Source: Rufibacter sediminis (GTDB taxonomy: Bacteria > Bacteroidota > Bacteroidia > Cytophagales > Hymenobacteraceae). From it: DNA of 64,000 nt. A model generated the notes under the pieces. The model was given only the letters and a program-made list of their open reading frames with translations. It did not search any database and had not been told where the DNA came from. The stretch lies in the NCBI RefSeq assembly GCF_014269285.1, contig NZ_JACOAF010000041.1, positions 209,086-273,085 of the forward strand, in the 5' to 3' direction. Made by a program: the position numbers and the translations under genes. Shown here piece after piece: positions 57,712-64,000 of this stretch. Positions within the stretch are counted from its first letter, which is position 1. Every line of letters begins with the position of its first letter.

Positions 57712-58821
57712 TTATAATTGCTTCGCCAAGGCTACTTTCACCGGGCTTCCGGCCTTCAAAGACATCACACCCGTGGTTAACACGGTATCGCCGGCGCTCA
57801 GGCCGGAAGTCACCAACAGATCATTCTCAGTGCGGGTGCTGGTTTCAATCATCACTTCCTTGGCTTTGCCGTTCTGGGTGATGAAGACTTTCTTCCCGTT
57901 CTGGACCGGCACTACCGCTTGCGTGGGAATCAGGAGGGCGTTCTGGATAACCGCCAAAGGCAACTGAATGTTAGCAAAAGAACCCGGCATCAGTTCTCCT
58001 TTGGAATTGTCGGCGCGGGCGCGTAGCTGAAGCGTGCGAGTAGCGGCGGCAATGCTGGGCTCAATGGCGTATACCTTGGCGGTGAACTTCTCGTTAGAAC
58101 CGGCCACGGTAAAGGTCAGTTCCGTATTCAGTTTAACCTGACTGGCATATTTTTCCGGCACGGCAAACGTGATTTTGATGGGGTTGATGCTCACCAGATT
58201 GGTGACTACCGTCTCAGGGGAGAGGTAGCTGCCGGAGGAAACTGCCCGTAGACCTACTTTTCCGGAAAACGGTGCCGTAATGGAGGTTTTGGCCAGCTGC
58301 GCCCGAACCAACTGAATCTGGGCCTGGGCCGTTTTGAGCTCGGCGCGGGCCACATCGTATTCCTCGCGGCTGATGGCTTCCTTCTCTAAAAGCAAGCGGG
58401 CCCGGCGCTCATTCTCGGCGGTGAGCGATTGGCGGGTTTGGGCCTGGGCCAGTTGGGCGCGCAGCTCAGAGTCGTCAATCTTGACCAGCACCTGGCCTTT
58501 GCGCACGTTGCTGCCCTCCTCAAAGAAGATGCCGCGCACCAGACCAGACACCTGGCCCCGTACCTCAATCTGCTCATTGGCTTCAATGGAACCCGTCACT
58601 GACAATGAATTGGCGAACTCCTTTGGGGTGGCCACTACGCCACTTACCCGCATGGCCGGAGCGCCTCCTGGTCCGCCGGGTCCACCCGGGCCTCTACCTG
58701 CGCCACCGCCGCCCGGACCTCCGCCGGCCCCGGCTGCTTCTTTGTTGCTGGTGATGCGGTAATACACTAAAGCCCCGAAACCAAGGATGAGCAGCGCATA
58801 GACAATGTGTTTTATCTTCAT
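57712..58821 (-). CDS. RND efflux periplasmic adaptor (membrane fusion protein)
   Basis: This 369-aa protein starts with an uncleaved membrane anchor (I-V-Y-A-L-L-I-L-G-F-G-A-L-V-Y), followed by a low-complexity Gly/Pro/Ala-rich linker (residues about 31-55). Next come a barrel/lipoyl domain with V-R-G-Q-V-S-G-L-V-R, a helical hairpin (Q-A-Q-T-R-Q-S-L-T-A-E-N-E-R-R-A-R-L-L-L-E-K) and membrane-proximal domains. The first gene of the operon, it links the RND pump to TolC. No local regulator gene is adjacent. The glycine-rich linker is longer than in most homologues. Confidence 0.94.
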   Translation of the reverse strand: MKIKHIVYALLILGFGALVYYRITSNKEAAGAGGGPGGGGAGRGPGGPGGPGGAPAMRVSGVVATPKEFANSLSVTGSIEANEQIEVRGQVSGLVRGIFFEEGSNVRKGQVLVKIDDSELRAQLAQAQTRQSLTAENERRARLLLEKEAISREEYDVARAELKTAQAQIQLVRAQLAKTSITAPFSGKVGLRAVSSGSYLSPETVVTNLVSINPIKITFAVPEKYASQVKLNTELTFTVAGSNEKFTAKVYAIEPSIAAATRTLQLRARADNSKGELMPGSFANIQLPLAVIQNALLIPTQAVVPVQNGKKVFITQNGKAKEVMIETSTRTENDLLVTSGLSAGDTVLTTGVMSLKAGSPVKVALAKQL

Positions 58822-59323
58822 AGAATTGGTAATACTAAACTCTTGCGGTTGTAGTGAGAAGAGTGGTGACTGTGGTTTTGTTTAAAGTAAATGGCTGCAA
58901 AGACAGCTAAGATAACCCAGGGAGATAGCCGGTAGGTTCCTGGGCAGGAAAAGAACTGGAAACTGCTGGTGCTAACTACCCATTGCCCAGAGAAGGATGG
59001 AGCGGTTGGGAGAGCAAGCCAGACCCGCTTTGGCGCGCGTGTGAGGCCTGGGTTGGGGATAATTCACCGCCGGGCGGGGTGAGAGCTGATGAGACAAGCA
59101 CGTTCTTCATTCTGAGGGTTGGGGGTGATCTACATGGCAAATAGCCGCCGGGTAGAAAGCAAAAGCTTCTTACCACCACAGCAGCAGGTAAATTTATCGC
59201 GTTTTTTGGCTATTTTTAGAAATTAGACCTAAAAACAGAAAGAAGGTTTAAGCAAGGTCAGAAAAAATATCGGCCTTTCTTCTTTCCAGCCTCTTATTTC
59301 AAAACCAGCCGTAAATCAAGCAC
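58822..59323. other. Divergent intergenic region between the RND operon and the ATL gene
   Basis: No ORF is supported. The minus strand carries TACTTTAA and TGTCTTTG, both partial -7 matches, within 80 nt of the adaptor start. One palindrome copy lies on the right side. Confidence 0.4.
59201..59236. repeat. Palindrome-family copy
   Basis: GTTTTTTGGCTATTTTTAG and AAATTAGACCTAAAAAC. Confidence 0.6.
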
Positions 59324-59674
59324 ATGGCCAAACCCGATGCCGCCCAGAAAAGAACTAATTTCTTCCAGGATGTCTATGAAGTTGTGAAACTGATTCCGCC
59401 AGGGCGGGTCACCTCGTACGGGGCCATTGCCGCGTACCTGGGCGCGAAAGGCTCGGCCAGAATGGTGGGCTGGGCGCTCATTGCGTCGCATTCTCAGCAG
59501 GGGATTCCGGCCTACCGCGTGGTGAACCGAAACGGCATGCTCACCGGCAAGCAGCATTTTGAGTCGTATGACGCCATGCAGGCGCACCTTGAAGGCGAAG
59601 GCATTAAGATAAAGGATGATCAGGTGCAGGATTTTGAGCAACTTTTCTGGGACCCGGCCAAAGAACTGCTGTAA
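59324..59674 (+). CDS. Alkyltransferase-like (ATL/MGMT-family) protein lacking the active-site Cys
   Basis: This 116-aa protein is the DNA-binding domain of the O6-alkylguanine transferase family. The helix-turn-helix (I-P-P-G-R-V-T-S-Y-G-A-I-A), the arginine finger region (S-A-R-M-V-G-W-A-L) and the active-site loop are all present. The canonical P-C-H-R-V is P62-A-Y-R-V, so there is no acceptor cysteine. ATL proteins bind O6-alkylguanine and hand the lesion to nucleotide excision repair. The stop codon is one base from the next ATG, which indicates translational coupling to the 347-aa gene. Confidence 0.92.
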   Translation: MAKPDAAQKRTNFFQDVYEVVKLIPPGRVTSYGAIAAYLGAKGSARMVGWALIASHSQQGIPAYRVVNRNGMLTGKQHFESYDAMQAHLEGEGIKIKDDQVQDFEQLFWDPAKELL

Positions 59675-59675
59675 G

Positions 59676-60719
59676 ATGAACCCATCCGTAGACTTGAACA
59701 ACATCTCCAAGAAGAAACAGCACTACCCGGTCACCGAGCGGCTGCAACGGTACCTGCGCGACTATGACCGCGAAGCCCCGCTGGCCATCACCTACCAGGA
59801 CCTGCTGCATTTCACCGATACCTACCCGCTCTATGACCGCTGGGGCCAGGACACGCTTTGGCAGACCGTGGTCTACGACCAGAGCCAGATGCACGAAATC
59901 TACGAAGGGCTCACCCGCATTTACGTGCAGCTGAAATCGGGTGGGAACGAGAGCCTGATGGAGCAGCTCTCCGTGCAGCGGGTGGATTACTGCACCTTCG
60001 GGAATTCCAACCCCTTCCGGATCAGGATCGTGAATTTGCTCAATGACAACTATGACTACTTCTACTTTAAGAAAGCCGATGCCTCGCGCATCTACGGCCT
60101 GGAGTTGGAGCACGTCTTGTCGCCTAACCGCATCAACTACCTGGTGCACGGCGCCTCACTCATAGAGGAGCACATTGCGGGCATCCCGGGCGATGAGTTC
60201 ATCAAGCATTACCTGAGTCGGCCCAACCTGAACCGGGTGCGGCTGGCCAAGGAGTTCGTGAAGTTCAACGAGCGGTGCTTTGCCCTGCTGCTGGGCGACA
60301 TGCGCTCCTATAATTACGTGGTGGTGGTCACGCCCGACTTTGAGGAGGAGCAGTACCGGGTGCGGCCCATTGACTTTGACCAGCAGAGCTACGAGGGCCG
60401 CAAAACCATGTACCTGCCCCAGTTTTTCAAAGACAACAACCCCATTGTGGCGCTCTGCACCCAGTTGCTGCACCCCGAGACCATGAAGCAGTACCAGAAC
60501 GAGGAACGCACGCTGCTCTTTAGGCGCATCCGGGCGGCCCGCTACCGCCTGAAGGACCTGGTAGACTGCATGCGCAAAGACACCATCTCGTCACAAGAGA
60601 AAGTGACGCAACTGCGCGAGGAACTGGCCCGGCACCACAAGGTGGAGGAGTTCCGGCATTGCCATTCCATGGGTGACCTTGTGCGGCTGCAGCTCAAGCT
60701 GATGGTGCGGCATTTGTGA
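59676..60719 (+). CDS. Unknown protein with kinase-like catalytic-loop signature
   Basis: The frame opens at 59616 inside the ATL gene, but the ATG at 59676 gives a tight coupled start and a 347-aa product. It has no signal peptide or membrane helix. I know no family for it. Visible features recall a protein-kinase/aminoglycoside-kinase fold: F-K-K-A-D at 131-135 (possible ATP lysine), G-L-E-L-E-H at 141-146 (possible helix-C Glu), G207-D208-x-x-x-x-N213 (catalytic loop) and P-I-D233-F-D (metal-binding Asp), in the right order but with compressed spacing. The C-terminus is a basic helix bundle (R-R-I-R-A-A-R-Y-R-L-K). The assignment is inference. Confidence 0.6.
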   Translation: MNPSVDLNNISKKKQHYPVTERLQRYLRDYDREAPLAITYQDLLHFTDTYPLYDRWGQDTLWQTVVYDQSQMHEIYEGLTRIYVQLKSGGNESLMEQLSVQRVDYCTFGNSNPFRIRIVNLLNDNYDYFYFKKADASRIYGLELEHVLSPNRINYLVHGASLIEEHIAGIPGDEFIKHYLSRPNLNRVRLAKEFVKFNERCFALLLGDMRSYNYVVVVTPDFEEEQYRVRPIDFDQQSYEGRKTMYLPQFFKDNNPIVALCTQLLHPETMKQYQNEERTLLFRRIRAARYRLKDLVDCMRKDTISSQEKVTQLREELARHHKVEEFRHCHSMGDLVRLQLKLMVRHL

Positions 60720-60755
60720 GTTTTCGGTTTCTTTTCTTAAAATCGGCCTTAAAAC
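60720..60755. repeat. Palindrome-family copy
   Basis: GTTTTCGGTTTCTTTTC and AAAATCGGCCTTAAAAC, directly after the stop of the kinase-like gene. Confidence 0.6.
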
Positions 60756-60777
60756 GGCTTTTTACGTATTGGGCCTG

Positions 60778-61722
60778 ATGATCGCTTTTATGCCCTCCCA
60801 ACTTCTCCCCAGAGTGTCGCCGGTGCTGCGGCTTTTCAAAGATGCGTTTGAACTGTTCAGGCAAAATGATCCGCTGCGGCTGGCCTCGTCAGTGGCGTTT
60901 TTTACCTTGTTCGCGCTGCCGCCCATCCTCATTCTGGTGATCTCGTTGTTGGGTGTCCTCTTCAACGATGCCCTGATTACCGGGGAGCTTTTCAACAAAC
61001 TCACCAGCTTGGTGGGCGAAGACATTGCCGGCCAGATTGAGCTTATTCTGACCAATTTCCTGGATCTGCAGGGGAACGGCTGGGCGGCCGTGCTCAGTTT
61101 CCTGTTCCTGACGTTCGTCTCCACTACCTTGTTTACCGTGGTGCAGAATTCCGTGAACCAACTCTGGAGCATCAAGGTACGGGGGCAGCAGCACCTGAAA
61201 GGCGCGTTGCGGAACCGGTTCCGGGCGCTGCTCATCATTTTCACCAGCGGTATCCTGTTCCTGGGTTTTCTGGTCATTGACGCCTCGCTGGCTTTTCTGA
61301 ACGACCATTATGTGTTGGTAGACGAACAGTTTCAACTGCAGCTGCTGCGCGTGCTCAACCGCCTGTTGGGTTTGGTGGTGGAGACTGCCTGGTTTGCCAT
61401 TATCTTCCGGTTTTTGCCGTTTGCCCACATGCCGCCGCGGGCAGTGTGGGTAGGAGCGGCGGTGACGGCGCTGCTCTTTCTGCTGGGCAAAATGGTGCTT
61501 GCCCGGGTACTTATTAACAGTGACCTGAGCTCGCTGTACGCCACCTCGGGTTCCATCGTCATTTTGCTGCTGTTCATCTTCTACTCGGCCATGATCTTTT
61601 TCTTCGGTGCCTGCTTCACGCTGGTGTACGCCCGCTACAAACACATGCCGCTGCACCCTAAGTCCTTTGCCACGTTCTACGAGTGGCGCGAGACCGACCA
61701 CTCTCCCCTGGAAGAAGTATAG
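60778..61722 (+). CDS. YihY/BrkB family inner-membrane protein
   Basis: This protein of about 314 aa has six hydrophobic segments. L-A-S-S-V-A-F-F-T-L-F-A-L-P-P-I-L-I-L is the first, and the family pattern continues with S-T-T-L-F-T-V-V-Q-N-S-V-N-Q-L-W, F-R-F-L-P-F-A-H-M-P-P-R-A-V-W-V-G-A and the last helix Y-S-A-M-I-F-F-F-G-A-C-F-T. Members were once misnamed ribonuclease BN; their true role is not settled (transport or envelope function). Start is uncertain among a TTG at 60769, ATG at 60778 and ATG at 60790. Confidence 0.9.
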   Translation: MIAFMPSQLLPRVSPVLRLFKDAFELFRQNDPLRLASSVAFFTLFALPPILILVISLLGVLFNDALITGELFNKLTSLVGEDIAGQIELILTNFLDLQGNGWAAVLSFLFLTFVSTTLFTVVQNSVNQLWSIKVRGQQHLKGALRNRFRALLIIFTSGILFLGFLVIDASLAFLNDHYVLVDEQFQLQLLRVLNRLLGLVVETAWFAIIFRFLPFAHMPPRAVWVGAAVTALLFLLGKMVLARVLINSDLSSLYATSGSIVILLLFIFYSAMIFFFGACFTLVYARYKHMPLHPKSFATFYEWRETDHSPLEEV

Positions 61723-61731
61723 CCCAATCCT

Positions 61732-61767
61732 GTTTTCGGCCCTCTTTCCTGAAATCGGCCTTAAAAC
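61732..61767. repeat. Palindrome-family copy
   Basis: GTTTTCGGCCCTCTTTCC and GAAATCGGCCTTAAAAC, right after the BrkB-family stop. Confidence 0.65.
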
Positions 61768-61922
61768 GGAAGTGTTTCTGCTAAATATCTGGTTCTCCGT
61801 GACCTTTGCGGCAGATTTTACAAACGCTTGTTTGTTTTATTTGCTTTACGCAGGCACCCGTTATATATTGCTGATCAATTGAATTGCTTTAGAGGCAACT
61901 CGTTGTTAATCAAAGACCTATT

Positions 61923-64000
61923 ATGAAGAAGAGAAACTTATTATGGCTGGCCACTGCCTTTGGGGGGGTGGTAGCCACCGGCTGCTCCAAACCCGCCGTG
62001 CAGCAGACTTCCTCCACGGAGACTGCGGCCGTAAGCCAGTCTGAGCCGGAGGTGAAAGGCGTGGGGCTGAACATGGCCAACCTGGACCGCAGCGTGTCAC
62101 CGTGCGAGGATTTCAATTTGTTCGCCAACGGCGGATGGTTGAAGAACAACCCGATTCCCGCTTCGGAGAGCCGCTGGGGAAGCTTCAATGAACTAGCCGA
62201 CAACAACAACAAAACCCTGCGCGCGGTGGTAGACGCCGCCGTGCGCCAGACCAATGCCTCAAAAGGATCTTCCACGCAGTTGGTAGGCGATTTCTACGCC
62301 GCCGGCATGGACTCCGCTGCCATTGAGAAAGCTGGTCTCACACCCCTGAAACCCGAGCTGGACAGAATCAACGCCATCAAAGACCGTAACAGTCTCTTGC
62401 AGAGCATGGCGCGTCTGAAGGTGCTGGGCCGGGGCGGAATTTTCAGCTTCTACGTAGGCCAGGACGATAAAATCAGCACGCAGTACATCGTGAACATCGG
62501 GCAAAGCGGCCTGGGATTACCGGACCGCGATTACTACACCAAAACCGATGCCCGCTCCAAAAGCGTGAAAGAGGAGTACCAGAAGCACGTGGCCAACATG
62601 TTCCAGCTGCTGGGCGACAACGAGGCGACTGCCCGGAAAAACGCCGCGAAGGTAGTGGAAATGGAGACCCGCCTGGCCAACGCTTCCATGACCCGCGTGC
62701 AGCAGCGCGATCCGCACGCCACCTACAACAAAATGACCGTGGCCGATCTGCAGAAACTGGCGCCTAACTTCAACTGGCCTACGCTCCTGAAAAACATGAA
62801 CGTGACCGGGGCCAAAGAAGTGATTGTGGGGCAGCCCAACTTCCTGAAAGAAGCCAACACCATGCTCACCGCCGTACCGGTCTCTGACTGGAAAACGTAT
62901 CTGCGTTGGCACCTGGCCCGTACCTCGGCGGCCTACCTGCCCCAGGCGTTTGTACAGGAGAGCTTCAACTTCAATAGTAAATTCCTGAGCGGCGCCAAAG
63001 AAATGCAACCCCGCTGGAAACGCGTGCTGCGCATGACCGATGGCACCATCGGCGAAGCCCTGGGCCAGGAGTACGTAGACAAAGCCTTCTCGCCGCAGGC
63101 CAAAGCCAAGGCGCTGGAGATGGTGAACAACCTGCGCTCCGCGTTCCAGGAGCACGTGAAAAACCTGGACTGGATGAGCGAAGCCACCAAACAGCAGGCG
63201 CTGGGCAAACTGAACGCCTTCGCCGTGAAAATCGGGTACCCCGAGAAATGGGAAACCTATGCTGGTTTAACCGTGAGCCGTACGTCTTACCTGCAAAATG
63301 TGCTGCAGGCTTCTGAGTGGGGCTTCAAAGACAACGTGAGCAAACTGGGCAAACCCGTAGACCGCTCTGAGTGGGGCATGACGCCGCCCACGGTGAACGC
63401 CTACTACAACCCCAGCATGAACGAGATCGTGTTCCCGGCCGGAATCCTGCAGCCTCCGTTCTTCGACCCGAACGCCGATGACGCCGTGAACTACGGCGGA
63501 ATGGGCGCGGTGATCGGCCACGAACTGACCCACGGCTTTGACGACCAAGGCAGCCAGTACGATCCGGAAGGAAACCTGCGCGACTGGTGGACCGCCGAAG
63601 ACAAAGCCAAGTTCAAGGAGCGCACCGACATGGTAGACCGCCAGTACAGCGCCTATCAGCCGTTGGACAGCGTGAACGTGAACGGAAAACTGACCATGGG
63701 CGAGAACATCGCGGACATCGGCGGCTTGAACATCGCCTTCACCGCCCTGCAGAAAGCCATCGCCAACAAGAACGTGGGCAAGATTGACGAGTTCACGCCT
63801 GAGCAGCGCTTCTTCCTGGCCTGGGCGCAAATCTGGCGGAACAACTCCACGCCGGCCGCCCTGCGTCAGCAAGTCTTGACCGATCCGCACTCCCCGGCCA
63901 TGTTCCGGATCAACGGACCGTTGTCTAACATGCCCCAGTTCTACAAAGCATTCAACTGCGGCCCGGGCAACAAAATGTACCGCCCAGACGCCGAGCGCGT
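61923..64000 (+). CDS. M13 family (neprilysin/PepO-type) metallopeptidase lipoprotein, 3' end off window
   Basis: The frame starts at the ATG at 61923 and runs open to the window edge, 692 codons; probably only a few codons are missing, since Y-R-P-D-A-E-R-V is close to the usual C-terminus of the family. A lipoprotein signal (V-V-A-T-G-C) anchors it. The zinc site is V-I-G-H-E-L-T-H-G-F-D-D-Q-G with the downstream Glu and Asp in E-N-I-A-D-I-G-G. N-A-Y-Y-N-P-S-M-N-E-I, the substrate-binding motif, and P-A-G-I-L-Q-P-P-F-F are also present. It degrades peptides in the periplasm or at the outer membrane. It appears to be monocistronic. Confidence 0.95.
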   Translation, partial: MKKRNLLWLATAFGGVVATGCSKPAVQQTSSTETAAVSQSEPEVKGVGLNMANLDRSVSPCEDFNLFANGGWLKNNPIPASESRWGSFNELADNNNKTLRAVVDAAVRQTNASKGSSTQLVGDFYAAGMDSAAIEKAGLTPLKPELDRINAIKDRNSLLQSMARLKVLGRGGIFSFYVGQDDKISTQYIVNIGQSGLGLPDRDYYTKTDARSKSVKEEYQKHVANMFQLLGDNEATARKNAAKVVEMETRLANASMTRVQQRDPHATYNKMTVADLQKLAPNFNWPTLLKNMNVTGAKEVIVGQPNFLKEANTMLTAVPVSDWKTYLRWHLARTSAAYLPQAFVQESFNFNSKFLSGAKEMQPRWKRVLRMTDGTIGEALGQEYVDKAFSPQAKAKALEMVNNLRSAFQEHVKNLDWMSEATKQQALGKLNAFAVKIGYPEKWETYAGLTVSRTSYLQNVLQASEWGFKDNVSKLGKPVDRSEWGMTPPTVNAYYNPSMNEIVFPAGILQPPFFDPNADDAVNYGGMGAVIGHELTHGFDDQGSQYDPEGNLRDWWTAEDKAKFKERTDMVDRQYSAYQPLDSVNVNGKLTMGENIADIGGLNIAFTALQKAIANKNVGKIDEFTPEQRFFLAWAQIWRNNSTPAALRQQVLTDPHSPAMFRINGPLSNMPQFYKAFNCGPGNKMYRPDAER

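Overview
The window looks like chromosomal DNA of a Bacteroidota bacterium, most likely Hymenobacteraceae (Rufibacter, Nibribacter or Pontibacter type). The evidence is several outer-membrane TonB-type receptors with carboxypeptidase-like N-terminal domains, BlaI/M56 and ChrA modules typical of the phylum, promoters of the TAnnTTTG type, and a moderately GC-rich coding sequence. The genus is inferred; no rRNA gene is present to settle it.

Layout. 1-3500 is a conspicuously AT-rich segment: a nuclease-A-type lipoprotein endonuclease, a small lipoprotein and a NuiA-type nuclease inhibitor (cut by the window edge) in one minus-strand cluster, then an XRE regulator and two unknown proteins. It ends at 3476-3500 in the 3' end of a serine tRNA followed by a tRNA-style terminator, so it is read as the right end of an integrated island. 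3500-11.4 kb holds two hairpin-rich elements, an H-NOX heme protein, a small STAS-like protein, a long-chain acyl-CoA synthetase, a PAS histidine kinase and a DUF808 membrane protein.

11.7-29.9 kb is a carbohydrate region: a relic of a GH2 gene, a GH43-type glycosidase, two DUF1080 (3-keto-disaccharide hydrolase family) proteins, two large secreted proteins ending in c-type cytochrome domains (one also with ThuA and sugar-dehydrogenase domains), a FucP-type sugar symporter, a Gfo/Idh/MocA oxidoreductase, a xylose-isomerase-like TIM barrel, a second MFS transporter and a TonB receptor. Together they fit uptake of glycosides, oxidation at C3, cleavage of the 3-keto sugar and intracellular isomerisation, with the cytochromes as possible electron acceptors.

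30.3-35.3 kb carries an outer-membrane beta-barrel receptor beside a BlaI/M56 sensor-protease pair. 35.7-45 kb has a TcmP-like protein, a fused FAD/Fe-S D-2-hydroxyacid dehydrogenase, QueD, an unrecognised 607-aa protein and an FAD/NAD(P)-binding protein. 45.5-47.8 kb is a chromate module: a ChrB-domain/AraC fusion followed by ChrA. A tRNA-Cys-like gene with an abnormal position 33 lies at 48066. Then come a TonB receptor, a tetR-thioesterase pair with a perfect operator palindrome, a full RND efflux operon, an alkyltransferase-like protein coupled to a kinase-like unknown, a BrkB-family membrane protein, and the start of an M13 peptidase.

The most striking non-genic feature is a family of about 33 near-palindromic elements of 35-44 bp (left arm GTTTTAGGCCTGTTTTC, right arm GAAAACAGGCCTAAAAC) scattered between genes from 7.5 kb to the right end. 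It is absent from the AT-rich island. At least two copies, and probably three, lie inside open reading frames.
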